A stretch of 64,000 bases of DNA from Catenaria anguillulae PL171 (taxonomy: Eukaryota; Blastocladiomycota; Blastocladiomycetes; Blastocladiales; Catenariaceae): contig MCFL01000029.1 in the NCBI GenBank assembly GCA_002102555.1, forward strand, positions 1-64,000, read 5' to 3'. Every line of letters begins with the position of its first letter. The first letter of the stretch is position 1. The notes under the pieces are model-generated. The model saw nothing but the letters and a program-made list of their open reading frames with translations, was not told where the DNA came from and searched no databases. This document shows positions 1-10,781 of the stretch, in pieces. The translations under genes and the position numbers were made by a program.

Positions 1-36
1 CCTTGACCCTGATCTCGACTGCCCTTGTCTTTTCTT

Positions 37-2798
37 CTAGGCCACAGCCATCTTGTCCAGCTCCTTGTCCGCCCACTGCGTGCCCGCCGTGATGCCCTCC
101 ACGACCCGGCCTGCTTGCCCGCGGCGCGCTGAACGCGCCGCAGCAACTCGCCGCGTCTGGCCAGCATGGCCAACTGCTTGCCATCCACCGATCCTCGGCA
201 CGCAATGCGCCAAATACTCTCTTGCCTCTTGCAACCTTGTAAACTCGGCGAGATCCTTTGCCGCCTCATTTGCCGCCGCACGCACATCCGAATCGGCCGC
301 TTGCATGTCACAATCACTTTTGTGCCTTGCTCGACCATGGCCACATGTTTTCCACAGCCACCTGCATGACGGCCAATGCCGGCTCCACATCAACCATGGG
401 ATGTGCCTGGGCAACGTACAGGGCACGATCAAGCGCCGGGTTCACGGCGTCCAAACCGCTCGTGACGCCCGCATTGGTCGCAAGCTGGCGCACCATGGAT
501 TGAATACGCGCAATGGCATCGCCGCACGCGTGATCGCCAGACAGGTAGGTTCGGGGTCGAGCGGGCCCAGCGGCGTGGTTGCGTCGAGTCCCGCAACGTC
601 CCCAAGGTGCGAGTCGAGGGCCGCTACGAGTACGCGCGCGGCGTCTTCGGGCATGGCCACGCGGATGGCAGGCGTTGGGTACCGGCCAGGAGCGGCGGGC
701 AGGATTGGGCGCAGGCGTGGGACGGGAGGTAGGTCAGCGTCCACGTCCATGTGGTCGTCGTCGGTGGAGGGTTCGGCGGCAGCGGCGGCGGCGGGTTGAA
801 CGCGGATGGGCGACAAGTTGATGGCAGTCAATGGACTCTCGCCCTTATTAGCTCTGGCACGCGCGCGTGCGCTCGGCGTGGCCATGACCTGATCACCCAC
901 CTCCTCCTCCTCCTCGCCGTCCCGAATCAATCACAATGCACTGCGTCTCATCGGGAGTGGGTGCCTTGCTCTGCTGCTGTTGCTGCTGCTGCTGCTCCTT
1001 GCTGGCCTCGAGCTCCTGCTTGATTCTCCTAACCTCGGCCTTTGCGCCAGCCACCTGATCCGCCAACAAGTTCATGGCTGCACCAAGCACATCCACATCG
1101 CCCACACCCGCCAACCGCGCGCTGCGCACGCCATGCACCGACATGAGCCACACGGCCACTTCGACGCGGCCATGCACGAGTGCCATGTCCACGAGCGACT
1201 CGCCCTGCGTGGTCTTGTTGGCCACCACCTTGGCCTGGGCAACATTTGCTTCGTCGCCACCCGCCGCCAGTGCCGCGTGCAAGTGTGTCCAGAGCGCCTC
1301 AAACATGTCGAGAATATCTTCGCCTTGGTCTTGGTCTTGGTCGTCCGTGTGCTGTCATCTGACGACGAAAGACGCGGGCGGCGAGGATGGGCGGGTGCGT
1401 CCGCGCTTGCACAGGGCGTCGAGTGCCCACGTGATTGGCATCCATCCGTTCTTGTCGCGGATCGTGGCATCGGCGCCTTGTGCCAGCAAAAAGTCAATCA
1501 CGGCCAGGTGGCCTGCGGCTGCCGCAGCGTGCAGCGGGGTTTGCCCGTCGAGCGCTGGGAGGTTGGCAGGGCAGCCTGCATCGAGCAACAGGTGGAGTGC
1601 TGAGACTTGGTTGTTGCACGCTAGATATCACAGTCAAGTCGAGCGTGAGTCATCATTCCATCAAGAGAAACAGCAGGCGAACACGCGAAAAGGACGTACC
1701 GGCAAAATGAACCACGGGCCACTTGCGATTTCTCGAACTACTCGGGTCCATTGCCCCCACATCCAACAAACTCTTGACATGTCCTGGCGATCCCAAATTC
1801 ACGGCCAAATGCAACGCGCCATAACCTTCGTTGGTAACCTGATCCAGCACGCCGTGCTTGCGTGCATCCGCAACAATGCGGTCAAACACGCCCGCATCCG
1901 CGTCGGCGGTAATGTGCTGCATGGCCCACGCAAGCACATCGAGCGGCGTGAATGCCTCGGTGTCTGGCGCAGCAGCGGGTTTCTTGGCCTTGCTCATTGT
2001 GTGAGCATCACCCGCGGCAAATGCCATGGCGGGCCCAAAGGCCGAAGCGCCAGCACCGAGCAGCGCACGCAACGAATCCATGTTGAATGTCTTTTTGGAG
2101 CGCAAGCACAGAACCAGCGGAGTGATGCCGGCGCGATCGGCCATGTTTGCCCAAGCATTGGCAATGGCTGGGTTGGAGAGCAGCATGGCAATGGCTTGCG
2201 GGTTCTTGCGCATGATGGCCGAGTGCAAGGGTGTGCGGCGCGGGTGGTTGGCAGGAAGCGAGGCGGGCGGGGTTGAGGTGGGAATGGATGAGACGGCCGT
2301 GGAAAGGGCGGCTAGGGTGGAAGGCGAGGGCGAGTCGATGTTTGCATGGATGGTGGAGATGAGGGCGGTCAGGTCGACTTGCGGGGCAGAGGACGAGGAC
2401 GGTGGTTGGGAAAGCGATTGGTTGGGTGTGATCGAGTCGTCACTGTCGCTGCCATCATCATTGTCGTTGTCGTTGTCGTTGTCGGAAGAGGCTGCCAAGC
2501 GGGACCGGGACGAGCAAGCAGCGGAGATGACGGGGGGCGTGGGCACCTTGACGGCGGGCCGCTTGGTCGTCGAGGGGTTCGCAGTGGAGCGCAGCCGGTT
2601 GAGACGGGCGGCGAGTTCCTGGTCGTCTTCGGTGCTCTTGTTCTCCTTGCCCTTGGTCATCTGGGCCTGTTCCTTGTCGGGAACTTGGTCCTGCTGATCA
2701 GCTGAGGGCACGGGCGTGGGCGTGGAGCGATCACGGCGCAGACGGCGGGAAGAGCCCGATGGGCCCGAAGCATCGGCCGTGTTGGGCGGCGGAGACAT
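37..2798 (-). CDS. Ankyrin-repeat protein, multi-exon, 3' half with unresolved frame changes
   Basis: The ATG at 2798 (MSPPPNTADASG) opens a disordered Ser/Pro-rich region with an Asp-Asn repeat (DNDNDND near 2460-2490). Ankyrin repeats follow: RRTPLHSAIMRKNPQAIAML, GYGALHLAVNLGSPGHVKSL and DGQTPLHAAAAAGHLAVIDF. An intron at 1621-1699 (GTACGT...CTAG, 79 nt) restores repeat continuity. Downstream, an in-frame TGA lies at 1355-1357, after which the same frame continues (DQDQDQGEDILDMFEALW). A polyglutamine run and an acidic/Gly-rich tract follow. A 49-nt GT-AG intron starting at the GTGGGT near 895 could explain one frame change. Two more, near 540 and near 330, are unexplained. The final frame ends at the TAG at 37-39. 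Ankyrin repeats act as protein-binding scaffolds; no enzymatic domain is visible. The N-terminal half is solid. The C-terminal half may contain further introns, sequence errors or decay. Confidence 0.7.
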
Positions 2799-3096
2799 GG
2801 TTGCGCAGAGTGTGCCGGTGCCGAGACTATGCAGAATCAGGACAATGGCCACTGGTAATGTTTGCGCGCCTTGGACAGTTGGCCGAGCTGGACATGTAAG
2901 GATATATTTTATGCATTTTGAACTCGATCGAGTGAGATGGCCATTGCGTGCCTTCCTTGATCTGATCAGATTCCAGACGTGTTCCAGACGTGTTCCAGAG
3001 CAATGGAGAGGGATGGGAACACAACGAAACGTAAGATTACAAAGATTTACAACTTGAAAAAAAAACATCTGGAGAGCAAACACGACAAGTCTACAC

Positions 3097-5336
3097 CTAC
3101 ACAAAACGCACGCCAGGTGCAAATGCCGCTTCGGGAATGTCCACCGTCCCCGTCTGCCTCACACTCGCAATCACCATGTCGCTCACTTGCACACGCGTCT
3201 CTTGGGGTCCCACAATCTCAGGCGGCAAGATGGCATCGCCACCATTTGGCAGGAAATCAATCGTCACAATCGCGTACTGCTTGGTCGCGTCCAGAGGCTC
3301 CCACACGCCCGCCGATACCTCGACCTCGACCTCGCTCACGCGCGCAAACTTGGGCTGGTTGGCATCCAGCTTGGCCCGCAATCCGGCAAATTGTGCCATA
3401 CTCGTCACCTTCTTGCCATCTGCGCGCAGCCCATCCGAATTTTGCGTCAAGGCCACATTCTCAAGCATGGCCACAATGTTTGCACCCGTGACATCGACTT
3501 GCACTTGCGCGTTCGGGAAAGGTTGAATGGCAAACACGGTGCCAATGGTGATATCGCCCGCGCCTAAATCCGCGCGAATCCCGCCCACATTCTGTAATCC
3601 AATGGCAGGCCGGGTCCCAGTGTACGACTTGCGCAAGATATTGGCAATCCAATACCCGATCGCACACCCTTGCGTCACACACGTTGCCCGCGCCAGGGCC
3701 AAGGGCGCCGTGCCAATCACCTCGCGTGCAATCGCATCAAACGGCTCGCGCCACTTCTTGACCATTTCTTGCGTGGGCCCATGCTGGGCAATATCCATGG
3801 TCATTTGAATCGGATCGCCGTTCACCCCCGTCACATTGCCCTCGCCGTCCCACGACACTTGCAACTTACCCACCCACTCGCCCCACTGCTTTGCCTGCAC
3901 AATAAATGTGTCTTGGCCATCGAGGTTCTTGATGGGCAGTGGGTAGGTTGCGCGCACACCAGCAAGTGACGCATTCTTGTGCATGAGCGAATGCGAGTGC
4001 CCGCCCACAATCACGCTGATGCCACGTGTCGATGCAGCAACCGCCTTGTCGTCGTCGAGCCCGTTGTGCGACACAGCAATGATGCGCTTGATGCCGAGTG
4101 AACGGAGCTTGTCGACGGCACGTTGCACGGGGCCAGTGGCGCCGGACGGCTCGAGGAACTTGATGTTTTTGCCTAAAGGAAACCATGACAATGTAGTGGT
4201 CAGCAGCTTGTGCATGCAGTAGGAGAGCTTGGGTAGTAACGGAGCATAGCAAGTACCTGGTTGACTAATATCTGACGTGGTCTTGGTAATGTACCCGACC
4301 AGGCCAATCCGCGTGCCGTACTTTGTAAGCACAACATACGGCGCGATAAGCCCTTTGAGTGTGGGCTCGGTGCTCAGGTCCATGTTGGTCGAGATGGCGG
4401 GCATGTTGACCTTCTTTAAGAACTGGCCAAGATGTGCAGGTCCGTCGTCGAATTCTGTGTGTGTGCAGAGTGAGTGAGTGAGCGAGATGGACGATATGCG
4501 ACAGTGACCGCCACGTACCGTGGTTGCCGATGGTAACGGCATCGTAGCCGATAAAATTTTCGAATTCTGCTGTTACATTTCCTTTATAGTAGCTAGATAT
4601 GTACCATGAAGGCAGTAGTGAGTGACGATTCAATGCTTGGAGCCCATGTGAGACACAACACATGAGACGCGTACTTGTAAAACAAATTGCCCTGAAACTG
4701 GTCACCGGCATCGACCATGTACGTGTTGGGCTCAGTCGCACGAATCTGGTCAACCAGCGTCTTGATCCTGGCGATCCCGCCATAGCATCGGCGCTCGGCA
4801 CGGTTCTTGTCGGTACAGTCAATACCCGACGACGAAAACTCGTCGTAGCGCGTGTGCAAATCATTCCTGCGTGATGGGCCGACAAATGATTAGTTTGAGC
4901 GGTAGCATCATCTTCATGTCGGGAAGATAAAAAGCGAACATACGTGTGAATGAGCGTCATGGTGAACGGCTTGGAATCGTTCGGCAACGCGCGGGCAATG
5001 CGCAAGTCACCGCCATAGCCAGGCACATAGGTTTGGTTTTCGGCGCCAGTGAATGTCACACACGACGGGCACGGCGGAGGGGTCGTGGGGCGAGGACGTG
5101 GGAAAAAGATGGGCAGGTGAAAGCCAGGAATGTGGCCCGGGTAGTCACCACATCCAGGACGGTTCGGGTTTTCCCTGTCCAATACCGTTTGATCAGTGCC
5201 GGGTCCAAGGATGAACGGCGACTCGCGTATGTGCGTACCATGGAAACGGGATCCGGATGATGGTAATCGGCGCCGCTTGGACGTTGGTCGAATGGATGGC
5301 GAGGATTGAGAGCAACGCGAGAATGTAGAGCTTCAT
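3097..5336 (-). CDS. Secreted 5'-nucleotidase-like metallophosphoesterase (paralogue A)
   Basis: Six exons join in phase: 5336-5239, 5174-4944, 4866-4675, 4592-4519, 4454-4257 and 4172-3097, giving 622 residues. It starts with a signal peptide (MKLYILALLSILAIHS). The calcineurin-like metal-binding motifs are present in order: NDLH, the AGDQF-type motif, GNHEFDDG (created by splicing), SHNGLDDD and GGHSHS. The C-terminal 5'-nucleotidase domain has GGIRADLGAGDITIG and a substrate-pocket FLPNGGDA. The family removes phosphate from nucleoside 5'-monophosphates, or related UDP-sugars, outside the cell or in the periplasm. The protein ends at APGVRFV with no hydrophobic tail, so it is probably soluble and secreted, unlike its paralogue at 18941-21184. 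Introns of 64-84 nt sit at positions shared with that paralogue, plus two that the paralogue lacks. Confidence 0.93.
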
Positions 5337-6150
5337 GTTGAGTGAAAGTTTTTGAGGACGGTCTATGAGATGGCTCAGCCAGAGCGGATATTGGATCTAT
5401 GTCGAACTGGATTACGAGAGTTTCCAAGATCAGGTCGGGAGCGGGGGAGGTATCTAGCTTTTTGTAGACTTGACGATGTGCGCTCCGCCATCAGCAGACT
5501 GTTCACACTTGGGGAATTGCGAGTGGGATGTTGCATTGTACACGCTGCCCCACATGATTGCAGTCCCATTTCATTTCCCAGAATCTAATGAACCAGCCAG
5601 TCTGTTCTTATCTCTGGTTGTTCCCAAGACCAAACTGGTGGGTGTGGTGGAAGTTGGGTATTGGACAGTCTGTATGATCGTGCTGTAAGTACACAGCGAA
5701 AGAAGGAGCAGGTTTTGGGCAAAAGATCATGGGGCTAGCGATCAACAAGCCTCGCATTCATAATCAAATCGATCTTCGGTCACTTTCCTTGTGGCTGGCG
5801 ATGAGACATTGGGGCACGGTCATGAAGAGTGGCGTGGTTCACTTTGTGGCTCACGATGAGGGACGTGTCATCTCAATGTTTCCACTCATCCCATCGGGTG
5901 GCACTGTCGGATATGAGCTCACAGTAGGTACAGTCAAGCCGAGCAGGACAAGAGCTCACAGGTCAGGAAGAACGGCGAGCATGTCGAGCTCCTATCATCA
6001 GTCACGTTTTCCGTTGTTTGCAGTGAAGCCAATGACCTGCAACAATCCAGTCTGGTTGACGAAGCTGCGAAAAGGAAAGGAAATGTACGCAAAAGGATGG
6101 TACATTCACATTTTCTGCATTTGTAGGTCATCATATGTACCATAGGACAT
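5337..6150. other. Intergenic, no supported gene
   Basis: This stretch lies between the start of the minus-strand nucleotidase and the end of the minus-strand DUF4139 gene, so it should hold the nucleotidase promoter. A plus-strand reading frame at 5729-6145 (138 codons) has no recognisable domain, no repeat of local gene families and an ordinary composition for chance. I see nothing else in it. Confidence 0.5.
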
Positions 6151-8602
6151 TCACTCTTTTCCACGCACAACCAAGTACTCATACACAATTTCCCTCGTTT
6201 CACCCGACTTGACTGCAACATCAAACTTGACGAGTCCATCCTTTGCATACACACGCGCAATCTCCCCACTGCCAGAATCGCGTTCCTCATCCTTGCTCGC
6301 GGCAGTCTCACGCTGAAACACTCGCAGTTGATCGCCACTCGGTGAAATCACCTCGACACGATTCTGCGCCTTCTTTGCCACGGGAATCACCTCGTCAAAC
6401 TTGACCCTGACCAAGGACGCCTTGCCGCTGCTCTGCTTCTTATTCATAATCACATACCGCACCGACCGAATCGTGCCCTTTTCGTCCACGCCCAAGCGGT
6501 TTGCAACCTCATCCTGCACCTCATTCCCGGCTCCGCCGCCCAGCATGCGCGAAAACGCACCCGCAGACGCAACGGGCAGCACCTCGCGCGACAAGCGCGG
6601 CTTGCGCACCACACGAACGCTGCGATCAGGGCCCAAGTTGAGTGAAAACTTTGCGCTGGGCATGACTGCGGCCTTGAAATGGCCAAACGAGGTGTCTCCC
6701 GGGCTGGCCGCGAGCGGCAAGCCGTTGAGGTGAATGCGCATAGGCGATGGGGGTGGGACGAGTGTGAACGCGGACGTGTTGACGAGCTCGGCGTGCAAGA
6801 GGACTGGCGCCGAGCATTCAAAGTAGCTGGATTCGAGGTACTTGGGCGACTCGGTACCCTTGGCTGTGAATGAGTTGGCCGCAACGATATGGGAAAAAGT
6901 CACGGGCATGGCGCGAATGGAGGTGATGATGAGCCGATGCGACTTGTTAGGGTCGGAGCGGATGGTTACAGGGAATGGGAGGAGGAAGGTGGCCGCAAAG
7001 TGGGTTGCGTGAGAGGCTTGCGAGGAGGCTGTAGAGTCCTCGTTGTTGGTGTTGTCGGATGTGACGGTTGCGGAAGGCGCATCGGCAGGCGGCGCTGGGG
7101 CAACAAACGCCGGCGGTGTCGCGACGGCTGCGTTGGCCGCCAGTGGCGTTTGAGATGTGGCGGCCATCACTGCTGCATTCGGCTGCGCACTACCAAACCC
7201 ACCAAACCCAGAGCCAGGGCCGGCCGCTGTGGTCGCCGCAGCGCCAAATCCGCCGAAACCAAATCCAGAACCCGTTGCCGAAGTTGCCGAGGAGCCAAAC
7301 GCGACCGAGCCGCTGCCCCCGCCGAAAACCGACACAGGCTGGCTTAAGCCAAGCGCGGACGGGACCCCAAATTTGACAGTCGATTGCGTTGCATACGCCG
7401 CAAACCCAGTACTACTGCCGCTGCCGAGCTTGGTCGGATCAAACGCGGGCACAGGCTGTTTAATGCTGAGCTCCCAGCGGCGAGTAAACTTTGGTGGCGA
7501 CCGTTGCAATTGCCACCATGACGTGCCTCCGGCAGCGGTCGAGAGCGTGAGACGGGCGTTGAGCCAATCCTCGCCCGTGTTTTGCTTGACGATGGCGCGG
7601 TACTGCAGTTGCGCGGCGGACATAACAGACTCGGGTTTGGTGCTGATGGAAAGGTCATAGTTGGGTGTCCAGCTTGCATTATCAATCACTGTTTCAACCA
7701 TGGGGGGACCGTGAGCACACGCCGCAAGAAAAGCAACAAGTATGGATGAACGCACTGTAAGACACGTTCAGCTCGATTTCCTTGTGCTCATCAGACACCT
7801 CGACCGCCTCTTCTCCCTCAACGTCTGCAACTGCTTCGACGGAAACAACAATCGCCTTGATGGATTTATCGACGGCCACCTCACGGAATGGCCCCGTATG
7901 CGTATCGCATGGATCTTCCGAGACCGAGATTCCGGTCAGAGCGAACCAAGCAAACAGCTCTTGTGCCTCCTCGGCCCGTTCTTTGATTTCCGCATCCAGC
8001 TGGACCTTTTTCATGGCCAGATCACGCAAGGCAGCCTCATGGCCAGGCATGAATCCTTCGAGAAAACCAGCGACAGGATCAAGCGAGTTGGATTTGAGCG
8101 TGGATTGAGTAGAAGCGTAATCTTGCGTGAGAGAAACCAAGTACAGCACCACCTCCAGTCGAGCGCGCAGCTCGGCCTGTTGCTGGCCAAGAAGTGCAAG
8201 CCGGGCACGCTTTTCTGAAACTTGCAGGTCGCGAGCGGATGGTGGCGACGGTGGCAGCGGGTCACTCGGAAGGGTGGCGAGGGATACGTCGCCAATGATG
8301 AATTGTTGCTTTTTTTGAGGCTGTTGAACCAACTCGACACTATGAATTATACAGGACGCCGTTACGCTGAAGACATATGGATACCTCCATTGATCGAAGT
8401 GTTTGGATGATGGAGACGATGCGTACCGAACAGAGTTGAGATCGACCGCCTGCGGAACGCCTTTGAGCTGAATGACAGTCGGGCCGTTGCCCTCGATGGC
8501 GATACCAGTCAAGTGGCGAGACACCTCGGCACGGTCGCGATACAGCGTGACATGGGTGACGGGGTGGTCGCGGCACAACAGCACGATGGGAAGGCGAGCC
8601 AT
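6151..8602 (-). CDS. DUF4140/DUF4139-family protein A with FG-rich insert
   Basis: Three exons (8602-8427, 8339-7756, 7688-6151) join in phase to 765 residues. The N-terminus carries the DUF4140 signature (VTLYRDRAEVSR, then LKGVP), followed by a coiled-coil stretch. The DUF4139 beta-rich domain begins at the splice junction NVSYMIDNASWTPNYDL and includes NTGEDWLNARLTLSTA. The C-terminus has MNKKQSSGKASLVRVKFDEV and ends EIVYEYLVV, typical of the family. The family is widespread in fungi and bacteria (MuiA-like) but has no agreed biochemical role. Oddly, residues of roughly 340-430 form a low-complexity Gly/Ser/Phe region with repeated GFGGFG, reminiscent of nucleoporin FG repeats. Paralogue B at 58756-61080 has an intron at the same codon (Tyr followed by a phase-1 junction). 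The ATG at 8602 is chosen because MARLPIVLLCRDHPV leads directly into the domain. Confidence 0.88.
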
Positions 8603-8930
8603 TGTCGTTGGATCGAGTACAAGTGCGGTGAGGATGTCGACGGATTTCTTTTGCATATGGAGACAACAGGTCGTTGCTGTCATCGTGGCAGGTAATTTTT
8701 TCTTTTCTTTACGTACATACCGGTATGTACAGGGCACTCTGGGTGCACAACTGACTCAAACTGGACCGCAAAACGTGACCTATCACGTGCAGGAAACCGC
8801 ATGTCGTAAGCAAAGCAGGTGATGGTGGTGGACTCGCTATGGACATCCCGCGCCGAAGTCCTCACGTACAGGCTGTCCCCACTCATTGTTGGGAAAATAG
8901 ATTGTATTGCGAGTATGTACACAAACTCCT
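8603..8930. other. Intergenic, upstream region of DUF4139 gene A
   Basis: A spacer of 328 bases between the DUF4139 gene start and the end of the next minus-strand gene. It would contain the DUF4139 promoter. No coding or RNA feature is evident. Confidence 0.5.
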
Positions 8931-9869
8931 TCATTCCTCAGCCTCATCCATAACAGCCATCGTCGCCGCTCCGCCAACTGCAGCTGGGGCAGTGCCAATG
9001 TTGCTGAGCACAGCAGTGACCACAACTGTCTTGGATGGAGGCATTTGCTGGCCGTCGCCACCATTCTGGTTTCCGCCATTTTGGTTTCCGCCATTCTGGT
9101 TTCCGCCATTCTGGTTTCCACCGTTGTTGCCGTTATTCTTCCTCCCCGAATGCTTACCACCCTTCCCACGCTTGCCGCCCTTCTTGCCCTTGCCACGACC
9201 CTTCTTGTGCTTCTTGGACCCACCGCCTCGCTTGCCGCCCTTCCTGCCGTGATTCCGCTTACCGTTGTTATTGCCGTCCTTCATGTTGCGCCCATGCCCG
9301 TTTCCGCCGCCACCACTGCCGCGGTTCTTGTTGTTCCCGCCATTTTGGCACAGATTGCAATTCGACAGTTGGCGCGCCATTTGCTCCATGAGCTGCGTGA
9401 GCCGCGCCATGTCGTTCTTGAGATCCGCGACTTGGCGCTCGAGCGACCCAGTGTTGCAAGTGGCATTGCCATTGTTGCCACCCCGATTGCCGCCTTCTTG
9501 CATCTTGCGGCCTTGGTTGGATCCATTGCCCTTGCCCTTACTCGATCCTTGGTTGCCGCCGCTCTTTGGCGGCTCGACACGGTTGGCAGACTTTTTGCCC
9601 GCAGGTGCAGGTGCGGACCGCTTGAAAAACTCGAGTGGGCCCATGTCGGTTTCGCCAACGTATGCGGATGCAGAAGACGGCGAAGACGGAGCCGCGTCGG
9701 CAAACGTGACGCCGCGAGACGCGATGCTGGGAAGCATCATGGACGCGATGAGTGTTGCGCACACGAGCGCGACTAGGAGCTGGGTCGTGACCTTGCGGGC
9801 CGGCCGCGGTGAAGGCGGCCGCGGTGAAGGGTAGTTGCTAGGTCGGTTGAGGGATGTTGAGGGAGCCAT
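8931..9869 (-). CDS. Membrane-anchored Gly/Asn/Lys-rich low-complexity protein
   Basis: A single exon encodes 312 residues. A short basic/proline-rich N-terminus (PSPRPPSPRPARK) precedes one hydrophobic segment (LLVALVCATLIASMMLPSIA, about residues 31-50), so this is a type II membrane or signal-anchor protein. A lumenal or extracellular part follows with SGGNQGSSKGKGNGSNQ-type sequence. A short coiled-coil heptad stretch (LERQVADLKNDMARLTQLME) comes next, then NCNLCQNGG. The protein then becomes very basic (repeated GKRGKGGK and KKHKKGRGK). Four tandem GGNQN units follow, encoded by a 15-bp repeat at about 9059-9120. The C-terminus is hydrophobic/acidic. I do not recognise a family. The composition suggests a surface or matrix protein with polyanion affinity, which is inference only. 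The mirror-image FWFPP repeat seen on the plus strand is the antisense of the GGNQN repeat. Confidence 0.72.
   Translation of the reverse strand: MAPSTSLNRPSNYPSPRPPSPRPARKVTTQLLVALVCATLIASMMLPSIASRGVTFADAAPSSPSSASAYVGETDMGPLEFFKRSAPAPAGKKSANRVEPPKSGGNQGSSKGKGNGSNQGRKMQEGGNRGGNNGNATCNTGSLERQVADLKNDMARLTQLMEQMARQLSNCNLCQNGGNNKNRGSGGGGNGHGRNMKDGNNNGKRNHGRKGGKRGGGSKKHKKGRGKGKKGGKRGKGGKHSGRKNNGNNGGNQNGGNQNGGNQNGGNQNGGDGQQMPPSKTVVVTAVLSNIGTAPAAVGGAATMAVMDEAEE
9059..9120. repeat. 15-bp tandem repeat, four copies
   Basis: Near-perfect copies of a unit containing ccattctggtttccg occur in tandem inside the low-complexity gene, encoding GGNQN four times on the minus strand. Copies differ by single third-position changes, consistent with replication slippage under coding constraint. 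Confidence 0.85.
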
Positions 9870-10781
9870 GTTGGATGGATAGTTGAAGACGGCCAGCGTG
9901 AGTAAAGAGGGTATGGGTGGGGAATGGTTGGTGTGAGTAGTCCAGCTGACTCGTGATGGAAATTGGGGAATAGGCAGGTGATGGGCAGTGGCAGGGCAGC
10001 CAACTTGAAGGCGGATGGCGAGTGATCTTTGGGTGGGCCAGGGTGCTCGAGGTATTTGAATGATTCGGCAGGGTCAGCGGTTCGTGGTCTGCGTGTTGGA
10101 TTGAGAATGGATCGGAAGAGTGGTTTGCATACTTGGGTTAATGGACAATATGGATGAGCCATGTCGACCATGCCACATTGCTTGGGTCTTTTTTTCCCAC
10201 CGCGTGTCAGTGCCCGACCCTCAATGCATTCAGTCCATGAGGCGCGAGTGATTGAGGTTTCATGGTTACGGGGGCAAGACTTGACGCGTGGTGTGTGAAC
10301 ACTGAAAGGCTTGAGGGGCCAGCATTGCAATTGGCCACAGGGAAGAAAGGCCACCATCAAAGGGGTCCTTCCGGAGAGTCGGGCTTAGGCTCGGCCCCAT
10401 TTTGTGAGGTTCTCTTTAGAACTCCCATTTCAATGCATCTCTGGCGAGTGACTTATGGCATGAGCACGCACCTGCGGCTTTCGGGTGGCCTGGAATTGTG
10501 GCTCAAGTGGTGCATGTGTCACGCCTGCCAGTTGAGCCATCCTCGAGATGGCACTGTATACCGTAACAGCCGTAACGTTGTCTGACGTCAAGCTATCCAC
10601 ATGCGACCTGGGCCAGGTCACCCAACCGAACTGTAGGGACCCTAGGGCAGCCTGCCGACAATACTTGCTGAGTTGCTGGACTGTTCTTGTCGTTCAGATT
10701 GGTTAGAGTCATTCCGAGACCATATCAGTCATGGTCTATTTGCTGGGGATTTCCCAATGCACTTTCATCAAGGTACAGACT
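9870..10781. other. Intergenic, no supported gene
   Basis: About 0.9 kb between two minus-strand genes, expected to contain the promoter of the low-complexity membrane protein. A minus-strand open frame (9773-10360) overlaps that gene's start in a different frame and shows no domain. Nothing else is visible. Confidence 0.5.

Noticed and set aside
1074-2276. 400-codon plus-strand open frame
   Set aside because: It lies antisense to the ankyrin-repeat gene, whose minus-strand frame has clear repeats; the plus-strand translation is low-complexity Ser/Arg/Thr with no domain.
2455-2495. Asp-Asn codon repeat as a separate microsatellite element
   Set aside because: It is a slippage-type repeat within the coding region of the ankyrin protein and is described there.
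5729-6145. 138-codon plus-strand frame
   Set aside because: No homology, no signal or membrane segment and no splice partners; kept as intergenic.
8907-9776. 289-codon plus-strand open frame with hydrophobic repeats, and the FWFPP repeat frame at 8839-9252
   Set aside because: Both are antisense to the low-complexity membrane protein; the repeats are the mirror of the 15-bp GGNQN unit.
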